This document shows, piece by piece, positions 37,611 through 47,750 of a stretch of 64,000 bases of DNA. A program made the translations under genes and the position numbers. The stretch is from Perkinsus olseni (Eukaryota; Perkinsozoa; Perkinsida; Perkinsidae): NCBI GenBank assembly GCA_013115135.1, contig JABANP010000079.1, positions 1 through 64,000 of the forward strand, written 5' to 3'. Under the pieces are notes generated by a model. That model did no database searches, had not been told where the DNA came from, and saw nothing but the letters and a program-made list of their open reading frames with translations. The first letter of the stretch is position 1. Every line of letters begins with the position of its first letter.

Positions 37611-38662
37611 AGGGGAGAGTTGCTCTGAGACGGTAAGGGCGGTTAACGAAACATCCACTTGTGTGCAAGTGAACGGCAGCCTTCGCGTCCCTCCCCCCAC
37701 AGCACAGTTAGCCATGCCATGCGCGCTGAGCGTTGACTTTGACCGACGCAGCAGAGGTACGAGTCCTAAGCTTGCAATCATGGACAGGGCGGTCTCATGC
37801 GAGATGATACACAAAGGCCGATAATGGAATAGTTACTTTCGTGCTGCGAGCTCAAATCGAGGCGAGCGAAACTTGCTCTTTCACTGCACTTGCACGTATC
37901 AGATGTTGCGTACGATGTCGTCGTCGTCGTCGTCGGATGATGATGATGATCATCATCATCCTAAATTGAGTTGATTTGAGATAACATGACATTGTAGCTC
38001 CAATTTTTTCTGGTCCGATCATCATCCCTAGGCCTTGGGAGTGAACAGTTTGTGACTTTGCTGTGGTCCTGAGGTCGTTTAGGTTGAACTCCCGTAGGGT
38101 CTATCGGCTCTAAACTGAGTTCAGGGAACAGCAACAACAGCAGCAGCGGTGGCTCTTAGTGCTGTTGAAGCGGTAGTACCGACTCGTCGAGAAGGTTGTT
38201 AGTGCCATTTTCGAGGTGATCCGAGACGCTAATTTTCGTCCGCAGGCGGCGGCTCACGTCTCCTAGCATGTTCGTTAGCACATAGCTGAACAGGTCGCAT
38301 TTTCCGTCTGGCCTGTAAAGGAATCACGTTCGAAGACTTCACCAACGCATCGAGTGTTTCACAGATCGGTTGTTGAGAAGCCTTCTGAGGGCGTTGACTT
38401 GTCTGAGGAAGCCCCGCCTCCTTCCTTAAATTACCTCGCCTGTTAAACCCCACTTTGCGGAGCAACAAAAAAGGGAGCCCCGTTCTCTCTTAGTGACTTG
38501 ATGCACTACGTTGCTATTCACTGTGGTCTTGAGGGGAACATAGGTCGGAGGACAGGTCCGTGCACGACGTAGTCGAGGCTGCTTGAACGTCCCGAGGATG
38601 CCGGGTCGTGTCTCCCTGATTTCTAAGTTGTAGTTTTTGCTACTGTACCATCCTCCTTCGCC
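37611..38662. promoter_or_regulatory. Divergent region between secreted repeat gene 4 and proteasome alpha-7
   Basis: About 1 kb that should hold two divergent promoters. It contains a run of TCG/CGT trinucleotides (about 37918-37935) running into a perfect GATGAT.../...ATCATC palindrome centred near 37949. Short minus-strand frames at 38.2-38.5 kb have no recognisable content; another at 38.4-38.9 kb overlaps the proteasome exons in antisense and is a shadow. Confidence 0.4.
37935..37961. repeat. Trinucleotide palindrome
   Basis: A GATGATGATGAT stretch meets its reverse complement at a central GATC, giving a perfect palindrome of at least 22 bases that could form a hairpin or cruciform. It directly follows a (TCG)n run. 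Confidence 0.85.
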
Positions 38663-39822
38663 ATGTCGGGTTATGATCGTGCTATCACCGTATTCTCGCC
38701 CGATGGTCATCTCTTCCAAGTTGAGTAAGTATTCTGGGTATCCTAGGTTGACCCAAGCAAAATTATCCATCATAAGATACGCTTTGGAGGCAGTAAGAAA
38801 GGGCACGACAGCTGTTGGAGTTCGAGGAAAGGACACCGCCGTCCTTGCCGTTGAGAGGAAGGCTATTCCTAAGCTCCAGGACCCCAGGTATGTCACGAGG
38901 TCCTCTGAACCTAGTCGAATGCTCTACATCAGGACGGTTCGGAAGATCCTAAAAATCGACCAGCATGTGGTGCTAGCCTTTGCTGGTCTCAACGCTGACG
39001 CGAGGGTAATAGAGGGTAGAACCGCCGTATTCAAAGACGTGATTTGGTCGATTGCAGGTATTGGCTAATAAGGCTCGTGTAGAGTGTCAGAGCTATCGTC
39101 TTAATGTCGAGGACCAGCCCACAGTAGACTACGTGGCTCGTTATATCGCGGGAGTTCAACAGCAGTACACCTACAAGGGAGGTCATGAGGGAGGGTTCTA
39201 TCGGCTCTATCGTATTCGTCAATGACAGGACGTATTACTACTACCTCACATGTGCTCGAATGCGCCTGAGCGTAATTTGTCTTTCCTCAGGCGCTCGCCC
39301 ATTCGGCATTTCCACTTTGATCATTGGCCAGAATGAAAATAAGAAACCACAATTGTAATAAGCATCCCTACAGTAATGCTGTGTTGAGCTCACTCTCAAC
39401 TGCTGTTGTTGCAGGTATCAGACCGATCCTTCCGGTTCCTTCAACTCGTGGAAGGCTGCTGCTATCGGCAGGAACAGCAAGACTGGTAATATTCACAACT
39501 ACTGAGCCCGCCTCCACGCCCCCTTCTTAGTGACCGATTACCTCGAGAAAAACTACAAGGAGGATATGGCTGAGCAGGAGACGATCGATATGGCCATCCG
39601 GGCTTTGCTGGAGGTTGTGGATCCCAGTGGGAAGAACGTCGAGGTCTGCCTCATGAAGCCTGATGGCACTCTTGTTATGCTCGAGGACACTGTGGTGGAG
39701 GATCTCTGCAAGGTAGTACTGCCACGGAGGCGCTCATGATGATAGCACCCACCCCAACTCCTGATCAGTCACTCGATGAGGGTCTCGAAAAGGCCAGGCA
39801 ACAGCAGCAGCAGCGCGCCTGA
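38663..39822 (+). CDS. PSMA7: 20S proteasome subunit alpha-7 (alpha4 type)
   Basis: Structural alpha-ring subunit of the 20S proteasome core. ATG at 38663 begins with the alpha-subunit signature '[27 protein letters not shown]', here split by a phase-2 intron after 'FQVE'. Following exons give '[20 protein letters not shown]', '[20 protein letters not shown]', '[20 protein letters not shown]', '[12 protein letters not shown]', '[20 protein letters not shown]' and '[13 protein letters not shown]', ending with a Gln-rich tail ('[10 protein letters not shown]') in place of the usual acidic/Lys tail. Seven short introns are removed with consistent phases. Alpha subunits lack the catalytic Thr, as expected. 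Identification is firm; the choice of alpha4/PSMA7 among alpha subunits rests on the N-terminal signature and 'CQSYRL' block. Confidence 0.94.
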
Positions 39823-41447
39823 GTAATAAACCACCATTTGTGAGCGTACTGGGAATGATAGTTTCTCACACCGATCTTTGTTCGTTTTGTTGGTTACGGC
39901 CGAGGCTAGTTTTCGAAGGTAATTTTTCCTCTCTGTTATCACCGGCATGGTAGGCGTCTCCCTGCGGGCACTCTGGCGTCTGACAATTCTCCGCTTCGCC
40001 ATTGTTACGGTGATTGTTAACCTACCCTGCACGCGTAAGTTCATCGGTCATGCTATCAACACCATGCTCATCCCTGTCGATATACTCTCCAACGGCGATC
40101 CGATGATCATGGACACGAGCGGTAGTGCAGTGAGTCTGTGTCTGTCATTAATGGGCTCTGCGCTACTACATCGACTCTAGCCTTGAGGTGGATAAGGCTC
40201 ACCCTTTTTGGCAACAACAGCATCTTTTTGACACCCCCACCATCCTGTACCATACCACTCCATGCTACACTCTACCGTCGATCCTGCTGGCCGTCACGTC
40301 CGCGGGGCTTTTTTCGATCATCATATTTTCGTACGGTACTGAGCTGTGCATTGATTGTTACATTGTATAAAGGGAGACCGTTCCATGTCAGTAGGCGTCT
40401 CCCTTATTACTGCTGCGTCGTCTGAGCACATGAGATAAGCTGTTGAGGCCACGCAGATGATGAACATGATGATGGATTCTGTAGTAGCCAATCCTATTAG
40501 ACAACTCTGATTTGTGTTGCTTGCTCTCCGCCGATTTTGTTGCTACTTGCTCTCAGCTGATAGCATCTTCATAATGTCAAACGTCACACCGTCTCGTGTC
40601 GGGTATGAGCACAACCGTCGTATTGGCCAACCGTGACTTCATCCGGGATATCAGGGATGCTTGTTGACTAGATATCCTCGTACGAGCCTTCACTAACGCA
40701 CCGGGCGAATCGTTCTCAACGGCGGTGTCGAGTATAATCCAACAGACCATAGGCTAGAGGTTCGGCAATACCTCACCAGAACTTAATCACAGGGAGTGGT
40801 AGTAGTCACCTGCTGCTCACTGCCAGCCAGGGGGTCTGAGAAAACTGTGTAGCGGGGCATCCATTCGGGTGTGTCTCTTCAAGCGTGATCATACTGAGAC
40901 AGCTGTAATCTCATTTTCCCCCAATCGTGGGTAATGGTTGAGGGTGTTGTAGCGGCGTGGTAAGGCATGGCTGACTTCCTCCTTGTGTTCTGCTTCGGAT
41001 TGCTCCTTTGGGAGGTGCTGTAGCAGAGCGAATAAGCAGCGCAGTACACGTTAGAGCTTGCAGTCGAGAGCAATGCTCTCAGAGCATCCCTGAAGCCTGG
41101 AGCCTCGGTGAACCCAAGGCACGATGACTACTTAATTGAGGGGCCAGATGGTATCTTCTGCTGTTCCACGGAGATCTTTCAACTCGGAACATCTCTGAAA
41201 GTTTCAATTGGAAGAGTTGGATAGATACTCATAGATGATAGTAGCGTGGCCTTACTTGGCAGAGGTTTCGTCCGACTCACGGTGTCGCATCCGCCGGCTA
41301 CCCACTTCCACCCTCATGGTGCCTCCATACTGTATAGCATGTTGTGTTACCAGTCTATGGTCAATATCTTTGCTCATGGGGTGCAGCTCGCCATCACTCT
41401 GGGCAGTCGCAGTGTAGTCCTCTATATATAGTACTCACTGCCGGGTC
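39823..41447. other. Unresolved region, probably exons of an unrecognised plus-strand gene
   Basis: Several plus-strand peptides look coding but I cannot join them: 'MLIPVDILSNGDPMIMDTSG' (about 40055-40120), 'SLEVDKAHPFWQQQHLFDTP' (about 40170-40240), 'LKPGASVNPRHDDYLIEGPD' (about 41090-41150) and 'FVRLTVSHPPATHFHPHGAS' (about 41265-41330). No family is recognised. A short intron-like motif CTCCGCCGATTTT occurs near 40526. Confidence 0.3.
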
Positions 41448-42103
41448 ATGGATGAGAGAGGGGCGTCAAGGACGTCCATGATACCTCAGCCGACTGGCGA
41501 ACTCGGTGATGGGCCTTCTGGCAGCAGCAGTCCGCCCTTCAGTCCAGCATGCCTTGTTGTAGGTGTTTCCACCCGTCCTACTACGGCGGCGGATTCGGAG
41601 AAGATGACGGGCGATGGTGAGCACGCGAGGGAGAGGATGGTAGAGCAAGTAGATGAGATGGCTACCGACGGAACGGTAGCTAGGCCATGCTCATCCCGAT
41701 CCCGAAGTGTCTCGACAGGTCCTCAACCTGAAGGCACGGTTCCTCATGCATTTGAACACGAGGGACTTCCCTAGGGCTTTGGAGACGGCGAGGGAACGTA
41801 GGGAGGAGAGCTGTCGTCGCTATGGGGCATCAGAATTGATGGCCATTTCCGGGTGGGAAGTGGACGAACCTGGAGGTGATCTCTTCAGTATCGGCTCTGG
41901 ACCCTGAGGATGCCACCGTGAAGGAGTTCCAAGTGGTCATCCAAAGATGGATGGATCTATTATGTCGGTGCCTGTGCATCCCCACATAAATACGTGCGTT
42001 GTGTGCAGGCATGAGAGACGACGATGATGATGACGAGGAGGAGGAGGAGAGCTCAGACCATTCTTCTAACAACGGAGATGGGCATGCCGAGATGGACAGT
42101 TGA
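41448..42103 (+). CDS. Unrecognised protein with acidic C-terminal tail
   Basis: A frame opening at 41448 ('MDERGASRTSMIPQPTGELG') is low-complexity Ser/Pro/Glu-rich. Two other frames carry better-looking peptides: 'LKARFLMHLNTRDFPRALET' with 'ARERREESCRRYG', and 'WTNLEVISSVSALDPEDATV' with 'KEFQVVIQ', which resemble helical hairpins of TPR proteins. The end 'RDDDDDDEEEEESSDHSS' then 'NNGDGHAEMDS' is strongly acidic, typical of nuclear proteins or chaperones. I could not join these by consistent splice phases, so boundaries and start are approximate and the TPR suggestion is weak. The gene may begin further upstream in the unresolved region. Confidence 0.35.
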
Positions 42104-42215
42104 CCTTGGCCAGGGTGACTTGCGTTAGTCAATAAGGAGGCAGCGCAAAGCGGTCTACAATAGCCACTCACTGCCGCTGCTGTGCATCTGGCTGGATCTT
42201 CAAACTAGATACATC

Positions 42216-43921
42216 ATGTTACTCAATTATCATTCTCCCTTCCTTCTTATCCTCCCCAGTTGGGGACAACACTGTGATCAACATCAACTACAGTACTCTG
42301 TTCTAGAGGACTGTCCAACCTCCCATCCAGACAGCAGCCATATCAGCATCTTTGCTGAGAGGCTTCCTGACGTGGGTGCCTGCGAAGTAACTCTACCCGC
42401 ACTATCCGCAGTCCGGAGAGGGCCTCGTCCAGGTCCCAGACCCACTGCATGGCGTGCCCTGCGATGTACGCTGCGAGAAAGGGGAGTTTTATACAGGCCT
42501 TCTGGTCAATCGCCATATTGAGGGTCGATGTGTCAAGTGCCAGAGCGGCCAGTGAGTCGTGGTGGATAGGAAAGGTCGGTGACGATTTCCGCTCGATAGA
42601 TACAGCGTGGGCGGAGGCAAAGTGTTGACGAACTGGGTGCCATCGAAAGCACACCCTTCCATGAAAAGCTGGTGTGTCCATTCTCTCGAGTTTGGGTACG
42701 GATGGGCCATTGGGGAATCCTGGGTGCCGTACAGGGTCAACACTAGCACGGACAATAACAGCAGCAGCGAGAGATGTAACTATCGACATGGGTGTCGTGC
42801 GGTAATGGTAGTCCTAGCAGGCATGTCATGGGTTGCGAGTGAGGACGGCGAAGTGGTGTACTCCGGCGAGAACTACGGCAACCCAGATATCGACAGCGTC
42901 CTCAGACTGCAGGACAATTGGCTCAGCGATGGAGAGGCCCGCTTCGTGTATATGGTAATAGCGGGCTGTGGGCATCGGTAGACCAACGACGCACAGGTTG
43001 ACGGCGAGGACGAATTTGACGGTTTTCGGTTCATGGTTGACGGGGTGATGATGCTAGGCCCCGAGTACACCACCGTTGATGATGATGGTAATCTCGTTTG
43101 GAAGGAGGTGAGGTCCTTGAGGCGGCTGTGCCCCATCGCTGTCATAGGGAAGTGTGTCGTTGGAGGCCGGGCCGCACACGTTGGAGTGGGTCTACTCTAA
43201 AGATATGTCGGAGGACTATGGCTACGACCGAGCTTGGATACGGTCTATAGAGCTCCTAGGGACCCGGACGGTAGATCTCGAGTGCCTCCCCTGTCCACCC
43301 GGTGACCAACGTGGGTCCTTTGTCCCGCCTCCTTCGGGGCGCAACCCTCCTCAGGGCTGCTGACGAGTACCGTAAGGGAGCAGTGCCTGTTCTGCGGGAG
43401 GGATGAGTATCCAGATCACAACACTAGTGTGTGCCAGCAGTGCCCTCCTGGACAGTAGGTGTCGCCATGCTTTTCCACGATGCTTTAGTCGGCCGCAGGT
43501 ACGCAGCTCCAGGGGACTCCTCATGCTCTGTAAGGCCCCCGTGCACAGCCGAGGACTATTCTATACAGTACTCGGACTGTGACGCGGCGACGTGGAAGAG
43601 AACGGTACCTCTACCTTCACTTTCTGCTACACCACCACCAATGCGGGCATAGGGACGCTACGGCTGGTCATCTCCAATCGTCTGCGATTCCCAACTGCCC
43701 GAGAGTGTCCCTCTTCCTACCGAGACGATAACGACGGCCTGCGAGGATTGCCCTACAGGGAGCTATCTGGACCCCCAGGAAGGCAGGTGTATCCGGTAAC
43801 TCTAGGGGCTATACACCCGTCGTCACACCACCTTGCAGTCCTCAGGTGCCCGGCTGAGGTGGGCAAGATCGCTACAGCGCAGGGCTGTAGACGCTATCCG
43901 CACGCTATCCACGCTATCTAA
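42216..43921 (+). CDS. ELAPOR/EIG121-like cysteine-rich secreted protein, short form
   Basis: Resembles the extracellular region of animal ELAPOR1/2 (EIG121, KIAA1324), membrane proteins with ephrin-receptor-like Cys modules that cycle through late endosomes. A hydrophobic start 'MLLNYHSPFLLILPSWG' could be a signal peptide. Matches in family order are 'VRCEKGEFYTG', 'GRCVKCQSGQ', 'GMSWVASEDGEVVYSGENYG', 'DEFDGFRFMVDGVMML', 'SLEAGPHTLEWVYSKDMSED', 'DRAWIRSIELLGT', 'LECLPCPPG', 'CSVRPPCTAEDYSIQYSDCD' and 'ACEDCPTGSYLDPQEGRC'. Animal proteins are about 1000 residues with a C-terminal transmembrane helix; here the readable part is about 500 residues and no membrane helix is seen before the convergent gene at 43.93 kb, so it may be truncated or secreted. 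Exon joins are only partly resolved. Confidence 0.6.
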
Positions 43922-44070
43922 TAACAGCATCAACTCCTAGACGGGTAGGCTCTCTCTGGTGAGGAGTAGTAATAGCATGCGGGTCGGCCAGTATGAAGCC
44001 CTGAGGGAAGAGCCGATCGAGTAATAGCAGCCTCAGAGCGACGGCCCCAGTACACCAGCCCATCTACAGC

Positions 44071-47005
44071 TCACGCTTCAAGAGACTTACCGGAGCCTCC
44101 ACGCGGTGGTGGTGGCCAGCGGTCCCTTCCAGGCATTGGAGGGGCATTTGGTGGGGGTGGGGGAGGGACAGGACAGCTGGCCGGGGTGGCATAGCGACCA
44201 AAGTTGGAGCCCACAGGAGGCGGGGGAGCACTTCCGCTGCATGTGTAATAGCTCGACGGTGGGCGCGGTGTGAGTATTGCATATGAGCCGGCTTGGGATG
44301 ACCAGCCTCTTTGGTACTCATCAGACCATTGCCCCGGGCAACCCGTATTGGGGCCCTCGGAATCTCGCCAAGCTGGGATCCGGTTGTCCACCACGGGATG
44401 TGCCGTCGATCGGGACCAGCCACCACTGTGATAATAGCTCTTCGTTGAGGCCCCCCTACCACTACTGGGTGTATTCCTCCCGCCGCGATCCGCCATCGGA
44501 TCAGGGGGAGGCGGAGCCCCGGCCGGTGAGGTACTGGGCTGGAGGACAACCTTGCCATCGCTACCTCCGACGGATTGTGGACCGGCCCTGTCCTCACTCG
44601 CTGTGCCAGAGCTCTCCATAGGGACAGGGGCCGGAGGGGCGGGCAGGACCTTCTTCGGCGACAGTACAGGTGTAGCTGAAGTCCCGCTTCGTCTGCTGGT
44701 CGACCCCGCCCGGCTACTAGTGTGGCAAGACCGTGATCTGTGTCGTCTAGTGCCCCGGTGACTGCTGCGATGGTGAGAGGAGGAACCCCTCGAGGAGCGA
44801 TGCCTTCGACTCCGTTCTCGGGAAGACCGTTTGTCGTGGCGCCTAGAGGATGAGGATCGTCGACCCCGGCGGCTGCGGCTCCTCCCTCGAGCGTGCGGTG
44901 ATGCTCTGTTCGACCGGCTGCGCTTCGGCGACTGAGAAGTTGGTCCAGCTCCTCTGCCGACAACTTTCTCAGAAGCTGAGGGCTCGCCAGTGGAAGCTAC
45001 AGCAGTAGGCTGTCCGCTAGTGGGCCGGAGCGAGCTCGATGGCGCTTCTGCAGGCGGCTCTGCATTGCCACCTGGCGGTTCATCCCTCGGCTCCTCAACT
45101 GCCTCCATTTCCTCATTCACAGCGTTGCCTTCATCCCTCGGCTCCTCGACTTCATCCATGTCCTCAGTCACAGCGTTCCCTTCATCCCTCGGCTCCTCAA
45201 CTGCCTCCATGTCCTCATTCACAGCGTTCCCTTCATCCCTCGGCTCCTCGACTTCCTCCATGTCCTCGCCCACCCTCTTCCCTTCATCCCTCGGCTCCTC
45301 GACTGCCTCCATGTCCTCGCTCACCCCCTTCCCTTCATCCCTCGGCTCCTCGACTTCCTCCATGTCCTCGCTCACAACGTTGCCATCGCTCTGTACCACA
45401 GGCTCACAGCCGCCGCCTTCAACGTCCTCGGTCGTGCACAGAGCCGACTCGCCGGTGGAAGCCGATAAAAACGGCTCAGCAGCAGTACTCTCCTCGGCCT
45501 GGTGGAGGTGGCTAGGTGGAGCAGGACTCGAGGACTGTGCGGCATCCACGCCAGGTTCCATCTTTATTTTCGATGCTCTATCAACCCTCTCGAGCTTACA
45601 CTCAGTGAGAGCACGCCTAGCACGCCCCAATCCACGACATGCCGAAGTTGATCCCGCAGGCTCGCGTTTCACAAGTGGCGCCCTCGCCTGCACTCTCCGG
45701 GATACCTCTTCCTTGACCATCGCCGTAGAAGGGCCCTGATCCCCGACCGTTGTCTCCCTCGCCTGGGAGGGTTTCTCTCTCCTCGACCGAATGGTGGAGC
45801 CCTCGGCGAATGGGGATTCTCCTTCAGAATGCTGCTCAGTCCCCTCAGTTGACCCGCTTGCGTTTGACGGAGATGCCGGAAGGACCCGAGCTACAGCCGG
45901 TGGAAGGAAGGGAGGCTCATTCTCGTGTGCACCATGCTCTCCTGTGGAGGCAGTGCTACCAGTAGTACTCGAAGCCTCGACCGGCCTCAGTGCCGCTGCC
46001 CTCTTGGATTTCTTTCGAGTACCTTTCGCCCTCGCCTCCGGTTCCGGGGAACGGCGCCGTCTCCGCTTCCTGGGTCTGCTAGAGCCCTTTCCGCCTTTCT
46101 TTGAGCCCCTTCCTTCTCCCGCCGGCTGTGGCGCTGACTTCGACGCTTTGGCTTTCTCTCGGCGTTGGGTCTCTATTTCCCCGTCATCATCGCTAGGCGA
46201 GTCTTGTTGCGGATGCCGCTTTTGATACTTCATTATGCGGCTTACAATAAATGCCCTTTTACCCGTCGAACTGACACCAACCTCCTCACAGCACTTCCGC
46301 AGCTGCGGCAGACTCAGCTCATCCAGCTGCTGCCTCGTGAATGGTCGGACGAGATCCTCAAGGGGGCGCCGGCGACGCTGGAGGGGACGTCTGGATCCCC
46401 GCCGACCGCTGCGGGGCCTCTTCCTGAGGAGCCTCTGCCGTGGACGGCTGGTCCTCAGCGTTGTAGGTCTGCGGAAGAAACCAACGTCCCTGTCTAATGG
46501 TCGCCCCTCCACCTTGATACCAGCATGGACTCTCGAAACCCAACGGCTAGCTTCATCTGCTTCTTGTCCTTCAACGAATCAAAGCCGTGAACATGCTTCC
46601 CCAACCACACGCTGAGATGCCGGATACTGAGAAAAGATACCTGCTGCAGCGTAGCCAACCAGCTGCCCACCTCCTCTGGCCACACAAGTCCTTCACAGCC
46701 GGACAGCCTATGAAGACGTCCTCCGCTAAGCAGTGCTCATGCACGTACAAGGTTCGGACACCGTCAGCACTGAAGACATCCGAGGTCGGGTAACCGAGCC
46801 TCAGGCTGTGCTCCAGGATCTTCCGCCCGCATCCGCAGCAGCGAGTGTTACTGTGCTCCGGTTGGTCCACTGTGAAATACCATTTTTCTCGACTCCCGTC
46901 ATCTGGCGACTCGTAAAGAGTCCAGCATTCACGCCGGTCATCCCACTCGGCGTTGAAGACCGGCGAGGGCCTGGAAGACCCCACAGGGGCCTCAATGGCC
47001 GACAT
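44071..47005 (-). CDS. PARP-type zinc finger / SAP domain protein, disordered
   Basis: Probable nuclear DNA-binding protein. ATG at 47005 ('MSAIEAPVGSSRP') leads to a PARP-type zinc finger: 'CCGCGRKILEHSLRLGYP', then 'YVHEHC' (C-x2-C...H-x2-C), which in PARP1 and DNA ligase III senses DNA breaks. A second small block 'HLSVWLGKHVHGFDSL' and 'LAVGFRES' is shared with the downstream paralogue. A SAP motif follows ('LDELSLPQLRKCCEEVGVSS', 'GKRAFIVSRIM'). The rest is disordered: six acidic 20-residue repeats ('EDMEEVEEPRDEG'), an Arg/Ser-rich stretch and a Pro-rich end. The splice between the second block and SAP is ambiguous: an Arg-rich or an Ala/Pro-rich linker is possible. A donor GTAAGT near 44085 suggests a last exon ending at 43930 instead of the stop at 44071. 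Confidence 0.72.
45065..45375 (-). repeat. Coding tandem repeat, 60-bp units
   Basis: Six imperfect 60-base units inside the SAP-protein gene encode 'EDMEEVEEPRDEG' followed by variable 'KGVS', 'NAVN' or 'NAVT' residues. The length is a multiple of three, so copy number can change without breaking the frame. Confidence 0.9.
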
Positions 47006-47750
47006 TGACTAAGTCAATCAACTGGGCAATCGGGTGGCATTGGTGTATTCCAGTATCCTTCTCTATGATGCACCACTCCCTCCCCATGTTCAGTAAACTA
47101 ATTCCGAGACTCAGAGTCGATTCTGGAGTTGATTTTTACACGTTGAATTCGTTCCTAGGCACCGATGCGTGCATGCGAGGCCCATATCGGCAATCATTGC
47201 CGGGCAATGGTCGACTCTGACTGCGCTGATACCAACCAGCAGCTCCAGCCTCGATAACGGAAACTGACGCTGATTTGGTCCCTCCAGTGGTCTTGTGCGA
47301 CTGAGGTCATCAGGTCCTCAAGAAGCCTCACAGAGGGAAGGCCATAAGCATAAGGCTTTACTGCTCACCGCACAAGTATTGACTGGAGCCATCTATGGGC
47401 TGAGCCCACTAAGTAGATTGGAAAAACACAGCCGAACAGGGCTTCATAGAAACACTCATTATTCTCCTCATGACAGTCTAACTCTAATCAGCAGAAGCTT
47501 ATAACCATAAAAAGAATAATCAACTACTATGTCACCTTCAAAACCGGCGGGTCCCCACCGGGCGGCGTAGTATGGCCGGGGGATTTCTCCAGGGCCTGAG
47601 GATAAAAACGCACGAATAAAAAGTGACGTGGGCAGCTTGCAGAGTAGGCCATCCCAAGATGGAAGAGACCCTTGTTCTCCTACACAGGCATGCTGAAACC
47701 GAAATTAAATTATCGATATTGACTAGAGAGTAATGCTCTTCGGCGCTGAC
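47006..47750. other. Spacer between the two PARP-type zinc finger genes
   Basis: About 750 bases. It holds the 5' flank of the upstream-coordinate paralogue and possibly the last exon of the next gene: after the donor at about 47822, an acceptor at about 47698 opens a frame to a stop near 47544, which I consider tentative. Nothing else is seen. Confidence 0.35.

Noticed and set aside
44990..45739. Plus-strand frame with Ser/Leu-rich repeats
   Set aside because: It is the antisense of the acidic coding repeat of the SAP-domain protein, which has recognisable domains on the minus strand.
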